Positions 16,583 through 25,819 of a DNA stretch of 64,000 bases are shown here, one piece after another. The DNA is from Chryseobacterium sp. SSA4.19 (GTDB lineage: Bacteria > Bacteroidota > Bacteroidia > Flavobacteriales > Weeksellaceae): contig NZ_JAKVIP010000002.1 in NCBI RefSeq assembly GCF_022601875.1, positions 138,089 through 202,088 of the forward strand, read 5' to 3'. A program made the position numbers and the translations under genes. How positions within the stretch are numbered: position 1 is the stretch's first letter; each line of letters begins with the position of its first letter. The notes beneath the pieces are model-generated. The model was given only the letters and a program-made list of their open reading frames with translations, did not search any database and was not told where the DNA came from.

Positions 16583-19435
16583 TTAAAATCTGACTTGTAA
16601 GTTGACAAAATAAGAGCGGCCCTGGGTATACCAGTATTTGGGTGCGAAATTAGGATATCGGCTATTATAATCATTTTCAAAATCTACATTGCCGTTTGAA
16701 CTTCTGATCTGCTCAAATCCTCCTGTAATATATCTCGTGTTATCAAGAATATTGTTTACTGATCCTGAAATCAACACATAATATTTACCTACAATCCATG
16801 ATTTCCCAACATTGGCATTTAAAAAGAAAGATGAAGGAAGCTGAACCTGCCTCATATAACGCTCAACTTTTGGATCATCAAGATTCACAAACGGCGTACT
16901 GCTGTTGTTGTTCTGGATAAACTCATCTGTCCTGAGAATAGCAGACGGATCGAGATTATTATCATCCAGATAATTCCAGCTTGCCCCGAACCACCAGTAT
17001 TTCGGTGAATTGTACCTGAATCCTGCTGAAAAGGCCTTCTGTGCCGTCCCGCCCACTTTGAAATCTTTAATATATGCTGTTCCTAAATTAGCATAAGGAG
17101 CTGCCATCACATCTGAAGAAATATATACATTCGGATTGTTGGTGTACCTGTAGTCGCCCCAACTGGCCACACCCTGTAGAGAAAGGGTGGGTAATACTTT
17201 AAAATCAATACCCAATTCCGCTCCCATACTGCGTTTACTTACATTAGACATGGTCTGAGTGACAAAAGCACTTGCCGTCTTATCTTCAGTACTGCCGGTT
17301 TCAGCATTATCAACACTTATTGTCAATCCATCGGCAAAGAATCTCTGAACATTTGTATCATTCTGTGTATTTACAAGATAAGCTGTTGCCCTTAACTTTA
17401 AGAAAGGGGCAGACATTACATAGCTGATATCGTTTGCACTTACCACCGCATTCTTAATATTCGGAACCGAATAGTTATTGGCTCTGGGATTGATGAAGAT
17501 GTCTTCTAAAAAAGGGGCCTGAGAGAAATAAGCGCCATTGTAAACAAAGAAATTTTTTCCGTTAAGCCTGTAGATTACCTGCCCTTTTAGTCCATAATTG
17601 AGATAATTGAAGTCTTTACTTTCGCCTAAAGAACTTTTTTGATATAAATAATTCTGGAACAATCCGTCCCTGTTAGAAGTAGAATAACCAAATAAAGCAG
17701 TGGTAAAAATATCAAAAGACCCTGTAGATAATTTTAGTCCCGGATTTACTTTTACTTCCTGTCTTCTGAGAATGTAATTATAGTTGATCTTATCTCCCAC
17801 ATGCTTTTGAGTTTCAGAGTCATTCATATTGTAGAAACCAGACGATCCTCTTTTGTTTGACTCTGCAAAAGGGTCAATATTGAGAGCATAACCTGCTCCT
17901 AATAAATCCTTGACTTCTCTATAGTATTCAGATCTGAAATTCTGATAAGAAATATTAAGGAAAAATCTTGTCTTATCATCGAAGTTATAGGTATAGTGTG
18001 TTGCTGCATTAAAGATCTTATCGTCACTTACATCATTCACTAGGAAATATTTTGCACTTCCGTTAGCACTGTTGCGGTTCGCTGCATATAAATTATTCCA
18101 GTTGATCTGGGTGATGTCCTGATTATTATTCATCCAATCTTCATTTGCCTGGTCAAAACCTTCTTTCAGCTTAAGATACAGCTCAGGATCTGTATTATTA
18201 TGATATGCATTGTAGATAATGCTGTTCTGATAATAACTCGGTAACTTTTTATAATAGGTCGGAGACGGATTTGAAGCATTCTGCCAATCCAACCGTGAAC
18301 CTTTATCTTTTCCGAACTGGTAAGAAACGGTTGTCCATAAATTTGATTTTTTATTGATTTTCCAGAAATCCTGCAGCTGGAATACAGGCTGAAAGCCTTT
18401 TCTTACTCTTTCGCTTCTTTTTTCTCCGTCTTGCCAACCCCAGTAAGAATTGTAATGAACTCCCCTGTAATCATAAACTTCCTGTGTACTCGGGCTTGCC
18501 GTGGACCTTCTGTAAGGAGAGGCGAATGCATTAAAAGTAAGGGTATGGTTATCATTAAATTTCTTTTCAATACCTAAATAAGTCCCGTAAGCATCATAAA
18601 AAGTCCCGTCCTGAATACCTTCTTCTGCCCATCTTTTTGCCCCCATTACCGTAAACGCCCAACCTTTTTTACTCATTCCGGAGGTATACCTCAAAGAAAC
18701 TCTCTGACGGTAATTTCTGTTGGTAACGGAATAAGTCGCCTGAAATCCTTTTCTGTATTCGCTGGCTTTTGTATTTTTATAAATAATGCCGCTCACACCT
18801 CCAAAAGCATATTCGGAAGGTGAATGATTGGTAAAGATCTCCGGATATCTTACAATTTCATTAAGACCTCCCCAGTTAGAAAAATCAACGTTTCCGTTAT
18901 CTGATTTTACCATGGAAACACCGTTCAATATATTTTCAGAGGTTCTTCCATCAATACCTCTCGGCCGGAACCAGTAGGCTCCAAGATCAAAACTTGAGAT
19001 TCTGTTAAAAACATCCTGAGAAGACTGTAATAAACCAACGGTAGAAGCTTGCCCGCTGCTGCTGTCTTCATAGTCACTTCCAAGGTTATCAATAATAGCC
19101 AAACCCTGATCTGCATTTGTTAATACGGAATAAAGGGTAATAGTTCCTAAATCCTTTTTCTTCTCATTGTCCAGTACATCAAACTCCATGACTTTGGTTT
19201 CATAATTCGGTTTGGTAATAACAATTTGATAATGTCCCGGTATCAGGTCAACAAACTGGAAATATCCAATTTTGTCAGCCGTTACCTCATTCTCTTTCCC
19301 TTTAAGATCTACTTCTGCCCTTTCAACGGGTTTTCCATCAGCATCCTTCAGATACGCAAAGACGGTGGTCTGCGCAAAATAGTATGAAGCTGGAAGCAAA
19401 GTAAACAAAGAGACTAATGATAATTTTTTAATCAT
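16583..19435 (-). CDS. TonB-dependent receptor with carboxypeptidase-like N-terminal domain
   Basis: 950 residues. Signal peptide to about YYFAQ (residue 22), then a carboxypeptidase regulatory-like beta domain (VFAYLKDADGKPVERAEVDLKGKENEVTADK.., about 25-105), an Ig-like extension seen in SusC-class receptors, a plug (about 125-230; SFDLGAYWFRPRGIDGRTSE, NILNGVSM) and the barrel ending in YFVNLQVRF. Imports an unknown large substrate using TonB. It heads a two-gene minus-strand unit with the DUF5689 lipoprotein, and diverges from a secreted endonuclease/phosphatase-fold gene across a 246-base gap, suggesting uptake of nucleic-acid or phosphorylated breakdown products (inference). Confidence 0.92.
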   Translation of the reverse strand: MIKKLSLVSLFTLLPASYYFAQTTVFAYLKDADGKPVERAEVDLKGKENEVTADKIGYFQFVDLIPGHYQIVITKPNYETKVMEFDVLDNEKKKDLGTITLYSVLTNADQGLAIIDNLGSDYEDSSSGQASTVGLLQSSQDVFNRISSFDLGAYWFRPRGIDGRTSENILNGVSMVKSDNGNVDFSNWGGLNEIVRYPEIFTNHSPSEYAFGGVSGIIYKNTKASEYRKGFQATYSVTNRNYRQRVSLRYTSGMSKKGWAFTVMGAKRWAEEGIQDGTFYDAYGTYLGIEKKFNDNHTLTFNAFASPYRRSTASPSTQEVYDYRGVHYNSYWGWQDGEKRSERVRKGFQPVFQLQDFWKINKKSNLWTTVSYQFGKDKGSRLDWQNASNPSPTYYKKLPSYYQNSIIYNAYHNNTDPELYLKLKEGFDQANEDWMNNNQDITQINWNNLYAANRNSANGSAKYFLVNDVSDDKIFNAATHYTYNFDDKTRFFLNISYQNFRSEYYREVKDLLGAGYALNIDPFAESNKRGSSGFYNMNDSETQKHVGDKINYNYILRRQEVKVNPGLKLSTGSFDIFTTALFGYSTSNRDGLFQNYLYQKSSLGESKDFNYLNYGLKGQVIYRLNGKNFFVYNGAYFSQAPFLEDIFINPRANNYSVPNIKNAVVSANDISYVMSAPFLKLRATAYLVNTQNDTNVQRFFADGLTISVDNAETGSTEDKTASAFVTQTMSNVSKRSMGAELGIDFKVLPTLSLQGVASWGDYRYTNNPNVYISSDVMAAPYANLGTAYIKDFKVGGTAQKAFSAGFRYNSPKYWWFGASWNYLDDNNLDPSAILRTDEFIQNNNSSTPFVNLDDPKVERYMRQVQLPSSFFLNANVGKSWIVGKYYVLISGSVNNILDNTRYITGGFEQIRSSNGNVDFENDYNSRYPNFAPKYWYTQGRSYFVNLQVRF

Positions 19436-19637
19436 AGCATATTTTGTTTTTTTAACACTTTCTTACTTGTTGTCAGCAATTTATAAGGAAAATAAATTTA
19501 ATTAAAACCCGGACTGTACAATCTTTTCAATTTTAAATTTTCTTAACAATTATAAATTCCAGAATGTCTACATAAATAAATCCAATAATGGTGTTTTAAA
19601 TTTACAAATATTTTAAAATGAGATGAATAAAAAAAGT

Positions 19638-19645
19638 TAAATTTG
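19638..19645 (+). promoter_or_regulatory. -7 box TAAATTTG that fixes the start of the endonuclease-fold gene
   Basis: Exact TAnnTTTG 36 bases before the ATG at 19682. A TTG at 19643 in the same frame overlaps this box and therefore cannot be the start if the promoter is used. Confidence 0.5.
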
Positions 19646-19681
19646 ATAGATGAAATAATACTAACAAATAACTTTAAGAGG

Positions 19682-20869
19682 ATGAAAAGATTTCTGGGCC
19701 TGTTTGCCGTCTTTTTTTCGGTTATGGCATTCTCTCAACAGCAAGGAAAACTGCGAAAAGTAGCTGCGGTAGGTTTTTTAAACGTAGAAAATCTCTGGGA
19801 TACCATTCGCTCAGCAGATTATATTGACGGGACTAAAGACAGTAAAAGTCCGGTTTTTCACAGGAGCATCCCTATGGACTCTATAAAGTTTTTAGAAGCG
19901 GAAAAATATAACGGTCCCTGGAGTGACGGTGCTCTGGCAGGCAAAAAAGTCGTCAGATTTCAAAGCGGATCTGAAGAGTTCACCCCAAATAGTGCTAAAA
20001 ATTACAATACAAAAGTATACAGAGCGAAACTGGCCAATGAAGCGAAAGTAATCTCTGAAATGGGAGCTCAGTACACCAAAACAGCACCTGCTGTTGTAGG
20101 ACTGATTGAAGTTGAAAACAGGCAGGTCATTGAAGACCTGATCAAAGAACCTGCATTAAAAAAATACGATTACGGAATCATCCATTATAATTCTTACGAT
20201 TACAGAGGAATTGACGTTGCTTTAATCTACCAGAAAAGAAGATTCACTCCTACGAATTCATTAAAGAAAGAACTTAAAATATTTGATGGCGGAAGAAGAG
20301 AATATACCCGCGATATTCTGGTTGTTACAGGAATGTTAGATAATGAAAAAGTAGCATTTTTTATGAACCACTGGCCTTCAAGGAGAGGAGGCGAAGCAGT
20401 TTCCCTTCCGAAAAGGAATGCAGCTGCAACATTACTGAAACAGCAGATGGACAGTGTAAGGGCAGCAGATCCTGCGACAAAACTTTTTGCCATGGGCGAC
20501 TTTAATGATGACCCCGTAAGCCCGAGCTTGAAAAATTATCTTAAAGCCCAGCCCGGCTTAAAAGATTTAAGCGACAGTACGCCTTACCTCAACCTTATGT
20601 ATCCTTTATACAAAAAAGGAGTTGCCTCTTTAGCCTATCAGGATGCCCCGAACTTGTTTGACCAGATTATTGTTTCTAAAAACTTAATTTCAGACCAGGT
20701 TACAAAAGAATATTCAGTATACAAAGCAGAAATCTTTGCTCCGGCCTATCTTGTTAATAAGGAAGGGAATTATAAAGGTTATCCGTTCAGATCATGGAAC
20801 GGGGATCAGTTTACAGGAGGCTACAGTGATCACTTCCCTGCATTTGTCATTCTTCAGAAGGAACCATAG
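19682..20869 (+). CDS. Secreted endonuclease/exonuclease/phosphatase family protein
   Basis: 395 residues from ATG 19682; MKRFLGLFAVFFSVMAFSQQ is a signal peptide, and the -7 box rules out the longer frame. The DNase I-like fold is shown in order by VGFLNVENLWD, GLIEVENRQV (metal-binding Glu), GIDVALIYQKRRF, NHWPSRRGG, AMGDFNDDPVSP (catalytic Asp-Asn) and SDHFPAFV (catalytic Asp-His) at the C-terminus. All catalytic positions of the fold are present, so it should hydrolyse phosphodiesters in the periplasm or outside. Whether nucleic acid, sphingomyelin-like lipid or inositol phosphate is the substrate cannot be told. Divergent from the TonB/DUF5689 pair. Confidence 0.9.
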   Translation: MKRFLGLFAVFFSVMAFSQQQGKLRKVAAVGFLNVENLWDTIRSADYIDGTKDSKSPVFHRSIPMDSIKFLEAEKYNGPWSDGALAGKKVVRFQSGSEEFTPNSAKNYNTKVYRAKLANEAKVISEMGAQYTKTAPAVVGLIEVENRQVIEDLIKEPALKKYDYGIIHYNSYDYRGIDVALIYQKRRFTPTNSLKKELKIFDGGRREYTRDILVVTGMLDNEKVAFFMNHWPSRRGGEAVSLPKRNAAATLLKQQMDSVRAADPATKLFAMGDFNDDPVSPSLKNYLKAQPGLKDLSDSTPYLNLMYPLYKKGVASLAYQDAPNLFDQIIVSKNLISDQVTKEYSVYKAEIFAPAYLVNKEGNYKGYPFRSWNGDQFTGGYSDHFPAFVILQKEP

Positions 20870-20913
20870 GAAATTGTACTTATTTGAAGTGCATTTTATG
20901 TAACTTTATGAAT

Positions 20914-21336
20914 ATGAAAAATGTAATCATTATTTTAATTATAGCTCTCTTACCTTTCAGCTGTACCGCACAGACTGATCCTAAGAATGACAAAGACAAA
21001 TCTGAAATAAAGCCTTCTAAAAACGAAGATGGCGAATGGGATCTTACGGTAATTGACACACAGTTTGATTGTTTTCTTAATGCCATTGCCAAACCGATAA
21101 ATCAGTATTCTGAATCCTATTTAAAAAACAGAAATACAATATTGGTTACTGAATGGAATTCATACTATTCTTCCGGCCGGTACAGAAACATTATAGAATC
21201 ATCCATAAATTACGATCCTAAAGAAAATTACGGATTGAAGTTCGAGTATAAGCTGTATCAGGTTTTTGCTTACGTAAACTGGAAATATGGATTGCGGATG
21301 AGCGGGCTTTCCGGAAGTGATACGACTAGATATTAA
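20914..21336 (+). CDS. DUF6146 family lipoprotein
   Basis: 140 residues from the ATG at 20914, chosen because it begins MKNVIIILIIALLPFSC, a good lipoprotein signal with Cys17; the earlier ATG at 20884 puts Cys residues ahead of the signal. Mature part starts with a charged linker, then VIDTQFDCFLNAIAKPINQYS and SYYSSGRYRNIIESSINYDP, typical of DUF6146 in Flavobacteriia. Function unknown. Forty-four bases after the endonuclease-fold gene and probably in its transcript. Confidence 0.75.
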   Translation: MKNVIIILIIALLPFSCTAQTDPKNDKDKSEIKPSKNEDGEWDLTVIDTQFDCFLNAIAKPINQYSESYLKNRNTILVTEWNSYYSSGRYRNIIESSINYDPKENYGLKFEYKLYQVFAYVNWKYGLRMSGLSGSDTTRY

Positions 21337-21365
21337 AAAGGTTCAGCGGAATACTGAACCTTTTT
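21335..21365. terminator. Bidirectional terminator between DUF6146 and sodA
   Basis: Stem AAAAAGGTTCAG / CTGAACCTTTTT with a seven-base loop; T runs on either strand serve both convergent genes. Confidence 0.9.
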
Positions 21366-21385
21366 ATTTTTATAATAGCTAAAAA

Positions 21386-21982
21386 TTACTTGTTAAATAA
21401 TTCCTCTACCTTATCCCAATTTACCACATCAAAAAATGCAGCAACATAGTCGGGTCTTCTGTTTTGGTAATTCAGATAGTAAGCATGTTCCCAAACATCA
21501 AGCCCTAAAACAGGAGTCCCTTTCGCATCTGCAACCGGCATCAGCGGGTTATCCTGGTTCGGAGTAGAAGTTACGGCAACAGAACCATCGGTATTTTTTA
21601 CCAGCCATGCCCATCCTGATCCGAATCTTGTTTTGGCAGCATCAGAAAAATCAGTTTTGAATTTCTCAAGGCCTCCGTAATTCTCAATAGCAGCTTTTAC
21701 ATTTCCTACCGGCTCTTTGCTTCCGCCCGGTGTTAAAATTTCCCAGAATAAAGAGTGATTAAAGTGACCGCCGCCGTTATTTCTTACGGCTGGCTTATCA
21801 GTTCCGGTCTGACAGATTTCTTCAATTGTTTTTCCTTCCAACTCTGTACCTTCAATCGCTTTATTTAAATTATCGATATAAGCCTGATGATGTTTTGTAT
21901 GGTGAATTTCCATTGTTTTTGCATCAATGGTAGGCTCTAAAGCATCATAAGCATATCCTAGTTTTGGCAGTTCAAACGACAT
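21386..21982 (-). CDS. sodA: Superoxide dismutase, Mn/Fe family (Mn-like)
   Basis: 198 residues from the ATG at 21982. The longer frame to 22036 is rejected because a full promoter (22007-22037) lies inside it. Metal ligands are visible: His27 in MEIHHTKHH, His in [10 protein letters not shown], and Asp/His in [16 protein letters not shown]. The [10 protein letters not shown] and TPNQDNPLM segments follow the Mn-enzyme pattern (Gly-Gly before HxNH, Gln in the C-terminal half) rather than the Fe type, though cambialistic use is possible. No signal peptide, so cytoplasmic. Detoxifies superoxide. Confidence 0.95.
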   Translation of the reverse strand: MSFELPKLGYAYDALEPTIDAKTMEIHHTKHHQAYIDNLNKAIEGTELEGKTIEEICQTGTDKPAVRNNGGGHFNHSLFWEILTPGGSKEPVGNVKAAIENYGGLEKFKTDFSDAAKTRFGSGWAWLVKNTDGSVAVTSTPNQDNPLMPVADAKGTPVLGLDVWEHAYYLNYQNRRPDYVAAFFDVVNWDKVEELFNK

Positions 21983-22006
21983 AATTTTATTTTTAATGTT
22001 ATTACT

Positions 22007-22037
22007 CAAATTTAGCCATATTTTTACCGAATTCAAA
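22007..22037 (-). promoter_or_regulatory. Full Bacteroidota promoter for sodA
   Basis: On the minus strand: -33 TTTG (22034-22037), 19-base spacer, -7 TAAATTTG (22007-22014). Exact on both boxes and spacing; leader about 21 bases. Confidence 0.75.
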
Positions 22038-22177
22038 AAATGTAGATTATTTTAATAAATCTTTAACATAGAAAAATTAACTAATTTCAATGACCGACGA
22101 GAAAACACTTTTAATAACAAAATCATCTCTATAAATTTTAAAAATTATATCTTGAAAATTTACAGAGTTTTCAATAA

Positions 22178-22218
22178 AAAAGAGTCCGTCTCACAACTAG
22201 TGAAAACGGACTTTTTTT
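22178..22218. terminator. Bidirectional terminator hairpin downstream of rho
   Basis: Stem AGTCCGT (22183-22189) / ACGGACT (22206-22212) with T runs on both strands. On the minus strand it would end the rho transcript. The same left arm also pairs with 22284-22304. Confidence 0.7.
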
Positions 22219-22304
22219 ATGATTTTTCTCGACCTCCTGTCGGAGAATGATTTTCGTACAGTCAATTCTCAACCCACATCATTTAGTTGTGAGACTGACT
22301 CCTT
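22179..22304. repeat. 126-base element with 21-base terminal inverted repeats
   Basis: 22179-22199 and 22284-22304 are inverted copies matching at 19 of 21 positions (core GTCTCACAACTA). Inside lie a second hairpin using the left arm (AGTCCGT / ACGGACT) and a third small hairpin TTCTCGAC / GTCGGAGAA at about 22226-22248. No target-site duplication is visible. May be a MITE-like remnant or a compound terminator. Confidence 0.6.
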
Positions 22305-22325
22305 CATTTAACAAAATTAAATTAA

Positions 22326-24146
22326 TTATTTATTCATTGACATCAGGAATTCTTCATTATTAAGGGTTCCTCTGATGTTTTTATTTACAAATTCCATAGC
22401 TTCAATAGGATTCATCTCAGAAAGGTACTTTCTCAGGATCCACATTCTCTGAGAAGTTACTTCATCCAAAAGAAGATCATCTCTACGGGTGCTGGAAGCC
22501 ACCAGATCAATTGCCGGATAAATTCTTCTGTTAGCGATTTTACGATCCAGCTGAAGTTCCATATTCCCGGTTCCCTTGAATTCTTCAAAGATAACTTCAT
22601 CCATTTTAGAGCCAGTATCGATAAGAGCAGTAGCAATAATAGTCAGAGATCCTCCTCCTTCAATTTTTCTTGCTGCTCCGAAGAATCTTTTCGGCTTGTG
22701 AAGTGCATTAGCATCCACACCTCCTGAAAGTACTTTCCCAGATGCCGGTGTTACCGTATTATATGCTCTTGCCAATCTCGTAATTGAATCCAGTAAAATC
22801 ACCACATCATGTCCGCATTCCACCATTCTTTGGGCTTTTGCCAGAACAAGATTGGCCACTTTCACATGCTTGTCCGCTGCTTCATCAAAAGTCGAGGCAA
22901 TCACTTCAGCATTTACACTTCTCTCCATATCAGTAACCTCTTCCGGACGTTCGTCGATAAGGAGCACCATCATATATACCTCAGGGTGATTTGCTGCAAT
23001 AGAATTGGCAATATCTTTCAGCAGCATCGTTTTACCCGTTTTAGGCTGGGCTACGATCATAGCTCTTTGCCCTTTTCCTATCGGCGCTATCAGATCAACA
23101 ATCCTGGTTGACATGGTAGAATTATTTCCTGCAAGATTAAATTTTTCTTCAGGGAAAAGCGGTGTTAAATATTCAAAAGCAACACGGTCTTTGATAAATG
23201 CAAGATCACGTCCGTTGACTTCAGTAGGCTTCAGTAAAGAAAAATATTTTTCTCCTTCTTTCGGAAGTCTTACGATTCCTCTTACGGTATCTCCGGTTTT
23301 TAAACTGTAATTTCTGATCTGGGCCGTAGAAACGTATACATCGTCAGGTGAAGAAATGTAGCTGAAGTCTGATGAGCGTAAAAACCCGTAGTTATCAGGT
23401 AAAATTTCCAGCACCCCTTCAATACTTACCATCCCATCGAAACTGAATTCTTTTTTCGTTTCGTGATGTTGTAGCTCATCCCCTCTTTCAGAATGCTGCT
23501 GTTGCTGCTTATTCTGGTTTTGGTTCTGATTCGGATTTCTATTTTGATTGCCGTTATTATGCGGATTGTTGTGTTGTCCTTTCTGAGGCCTGGCCTGAGG
23601 CTGATGAGAAGTATTAGGCTTTTCTTCTGAAGGAACAGGTTCCTGGGATTCTGTATGTTTGGGAGCTTCTGCTTTTTCTTGTGGATTTTCAGTATTTCCG
23701 GTATTGGAAGTAGGAACTCTTTTCCTTTTTCTCTTAGCAGCTGCTCCATCTTCAGTTACTGTAGCAGGGGCTGTTTTAATCTCTTGTATGGCATGTGGTT
23801 CTTCAGTGAGAGGTTCTTTTACTTCCTCTGCTTTTTCCCCAACCTCTGTTTTTTGCTCTGCCAGAGCTTTTGTTTCTGCTTTTGGTCTGGTGCCCGTTTT
23901 CTTGGGAACCGTTTTTTTAACAGGAGCCTTTACAGGCTTTTCCGACGGGATTTTTTCAGCAGTTACGCTGGTTTCAGTTGCGCTGAAATATTCTTTTGCA
24001 ACCTTTGGATTTGACGCCTGAAAGTCAAGAACGGCAAAGATTTTATCATTCTCATTGCTGTTTCTTGCAACTTTAACGCCCAAATCCTTTAAGATTTTAG
24101 TCAGTTCCGTTACGGATTTTGACCTTAACGTTTCAATGTTAAACAT
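22326..24146 (-). CDS. rho: Transcription termination factor Rho with large disordered insert
   Basis: 606 residues against 419 in E. coli. Domains: Rho_N helical domain 1-47; a charged then Asn/Gln-rich low-complexity insert about 55-233 (Lys/Glu/Pro-rich to ~180, then N/Q-rich 183-217); cold-shock-like RNA-binding domain from ~240; RecA-type ATPase with Walker A AQPKTGKT at 366-373 and Walker [17 protein letters not shown]. Hexameric RNA helicase that ends transcripts. The insert type is known in Bacteroides Rho, where it drives phase separation; the same role here is inference. Long leader (about 75 bases) and divergent promoter described separately. Confidence 0.97.
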   Translation of the reverse strand: MFNIETLRSKSVTELTKILKDLGVKVARNSNENDKIFAVLDFQASNPKVAKEYFSATETSVTAEKIPSEKPVKAPVKKTVPKKTGTRPKAETKALAEQKTEVGEKAEEVKEPLTEEPHAIQEIKTAPATVTEDGAAAKRKRKRVPTSNTGNTENPQEKAEAPKHTESQEPVPSEEKPNTSHQPQARPQKGQHNNPHNNGNQNRNPNQNQNQNKQQQQHSERGDELQHHETKKEFSFDGMVSIEGVLEILPDNYGFLRSSDFSYISSPDDVYVSTAQIRNYSLKTGDTVRGIVRLPKEGEKYFSLLKPTEVNGRDLAFIKDRVAFEYLTPLFPEEKFNLAGNNSTMSTRIVDLIAPIGKGQRAMIVAQPKTGKTMLLKDIANSIAANHPEVYMMVLLIDERPEEVTDMERSVNAEVIASTFDEAADKHVKVANLVLAKAQRMVECGHDVVILLDSITRLARAYNTVTPASGKVLSGGVDANALHKPKRFFGAARKIEGGGSLTIIATALIDTGSKMDEVIFEEFKGTGNMELQLDRKIANRRIYPAIDLVASSTRRDDLLLDEVTSQRMWILRKYLSEMNPIEAMEFVNKNIRGTLNNEEFLMSMNK

Positions 24147-24226
24147 ATTTAATGTAAAAAATGTAATTAATTGTGAGTAAGAAAAGTAAGTCCGGTGACT
24201 TTTGTTTTCAAGTACATTGTATAATG

Positions 24227-24257
24227 CAAATCTACACTTATTTTTGAATTGTGCAAA
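24227..24257 (-). promoter_or_regulatory. Full promoter for rho
   Basis: On the minus strand: -33 TTTG (24254-24257), 19-base spacer, -7 TAGATTTG (24227-24234). Predicted leader about 75 bases to the ATG at 24146, long enough for feedback control. Confidence 0.75.
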
Positions 24258-24273
24258 ATTTATGCTACTTTTG
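24243..24273 (+). promoter_or_regulatory. Full promoter for the DUF4293 gene, overlapping the rho promoter
   Basis: -33 TTTG (24243-24246), 19-base spacer, -7 TACTTTTG (24266-24273), ATG at 24291. Each promoter's -33 box lies inside the other's spacer. Confidence 0.75.
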
Positions 24274-24290
24274 CCTAGATTAAATATTCA

Positions 24291-24680
24291 ATGCTACAAA
24301 GAATACAGACTATATGGATCTTCCTGGCAGTTTTAGCTGCTGTATTTCTGTTCATTACAGGGCAGGACATCATCATTTCAGATCAGATTCCCGTAATAGA
24401 TATAGTTTGTGTGATTCTTGTTTTGGTTGGATTACTGAGTGTATTCAGTTTTAAAAACAGAAAAAGACAAATTCTGCTGAATAATATCAGCATTATTATA
24501 AACGCTTTGTTGATTGGTGTATCGGTATACTGGTTACTTAACTTATCCGGAGGAATTCAGTTTCCTGAGAAGGGTATTGAGCCGGTTTTCCCATTGATTG
24601 CGATGATCTGTCTGCTGATAGCAAACATATACATCAAAAAAGATGAGAGGCTCGTAAAATCTGTAGACAGACTCCGATAA
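24291..24680 (+). CDS. DUF4293 family membrane protein
   Basis: 129 residues with four membrane spans (about 5-22, 34-52, 62-82, 99-115). The start MLQRIQTIWIFLAVLAA is the family hallmark in Bacteroidota, where the gene commonly lies beside rho, as here. Function unknown; it is not known to act with Rho. Divergent from rho with interleaved promoters and followed by a good terminator, so monocistronic. Confidence 0.88.
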   Translation: MLQRIQTIWIFLAVLAAVFLFITGQDIIISDQIPVIDIVCVILVLVGLLSVFSFKNRKRQILLNNISIIINALLIGVSVYWLLNLSGGIQFPEKGIEPVFPLIAMICLLIANIYIKKDERLVKSVDRLR

Positions 24681-24704
24681 CCTTACAACGATTTTTTGAG
24701 TAAG

Positions 24705-24733
24705 AACAGCTTCCTGAAGGAAGCTGTTTTTTT
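24705..24733 (+). terminator. Terminator after the DUF4293 gene
   Basis: Perfect stem AACAGCTTCC / GGAAGCTGTT, loop TGAA, followed by seven T. Confidence 0.92.
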
Positions 24734-24842
24734 CTTCAACATACTTGGATTTCAATCATCATCATTATAAAAAATAAATTTATTACAGTTTTATGCAACA
24801 TTTCTGCTAAAGATGCGACAGATAGATGATAAATTATTCAAA

Positions 24843-25766
24843 ATGAAAAAACTTACCTATCTTACTTTTTCACTCTTTTCCATAATTACCTTTTCACAGA
24901 AAGTTTCTGAAGAACGAATCAAGACAGTACTCTCCACACTAGCTTCTGATGAGATGAAAGGCCGTGAAATCGGAACTCCCGAAAATGACCTTGCAGCCAA
25001 TTATATTGCCAAGCTTTTTAAAGAAAACAAACTGGAGTATTGTACAGGAAATTCTTATCTGGTTCCGTTCAGCTATAAAGGTCAAACCGTATATAACGTT
25101 TGTGGAGTAAAAAAAGGTAAAACCGATAAATACCTGGGCTTTTCAGGACATTTTGATCATATAGGAACAAGCAAGAACCCGAAAGACAGTATTTACAATG
25201 GTGCTGATGACGATGCCAGCGGAATTGCTACCTTGGTAGGGATCTCCGATTATTTCAAAAATATAAAGCCGGAATTCTCAATGGTATTCATGGCTTTTAA
25301 TGGAGAAGAAAAAGGCATGCTGGGTTCAAAAGCCATTTCCAAAGATCCGAATTTAGATAAAATCTACCATAACATGACCGCACTTTTTAATTTTGAAATG
25401 GTGGCAACAGAATCGGCTTTCGGAAAAAATGCTTTATTTATGACCGGCGATGAGTTCTCTGATCTGGATGAATTATTTAATCAGAATGCTGCGAACGGCT
25501 TAAAAATCAATGCTGACCCTTATGCGGAACAACAGCTGTTTTACCGCTCTGATAATGTAAGCTTTGTTAAAAAGAAAATTATCGCCCATTCTTTTTCAAC
25601 GGTTGACATGACGAAAGCAACACATTACCATAATGAAAGCGATGATATACATATTGTTGATTTTAACAACATGACGCAGATTATTAATAATTTCGGAAAA
25701 ACCCTTGAAAAATTAAGTCCCAAGAATTTTAACCCTGCGTACAACGATAAAGTAAAAATCGATTAG
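24843..25766 (+). CDS. Secreted M28 family zinc metallopeptidase
   Basis: 307 residues from the ATG at 24843; MKKLTYLTFSLFSIITFSQ is a signal peptide, and the in-frame ATG at 24813 would place ten polar residues before it. M28 motifs in order: LASDEMKGREIGTPEND, GHFDHIG (Zn His and Asp), YNGADDDASGIA (bridging Asp), FNGEEKGMLGS (catalytic and Zn Glu), FEMVA, and the final Zn His in ATHYHNESDD. Probably an aminopeptidase in the periplasm, removing residues from imported peptides; exact specificity unknown. Confidence 0.92.
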   Translation: MKKLTYLTFSLFSIITFSQKVSEERIKTVLSTLASDEMKGREIGTPENDLAANYIAKLFKENKLEYCTGNSYLVPFSYKGQTVYNVCGVKKGKTDKYLGFSGHFDHIGTSKNPKDSIYNGADDDASGIATLVGISDYFKNIKPEFSMVFMAFNGEEKGMLGSKAISKDPNLDKIYHNMTALFNFEMVATESAFGKNALFMTGDEFSDLDELFNQNAANGLKINADPYAEQQLFYRSDNVSFVKKKIIAHSFSTVDMTKATHYHNESDDIHIVDFNNMTQIINNFGKTLEKLSPKNFNPAYNDKVKID

Positions 25767-25791
25767 AAACGTCTTATCTATTAATTTTCCT

Positions 25792-25799
25792 TACTTTTG
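25792..25799 (+). promoter_or_regulatory. -7 box TACTTTTG for the ABC exporter
   Basis: Exact TAnnTTTG 20 bases before the ATG at 25820. No clear -33. Confidence 0.45.
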
Positions 25800-25819
25800 T
25801 TTGATTAATCCAAAATTTG

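Larger units (their letters stand above)
21983..22325. other. 343-base gap between sodA and rho: sod promoter, AT-rich spacer, nested inverted repeats
   Basis: The left part holds the sod promoter, the middle (about 22040-22180) is AT-rich without recognised signals, and the right part holds the terminator hairpin and inverted-repeat element described separately. No coding potential seen. Confidence 0.7.

Noticed and set aside
23655..24021. Two long plus-strand frames opposite the Rho insert
   Set aside because: They arise from the low-complexity composition of the rho insert on the other strand, overlap each other, and have no promoter or family match.
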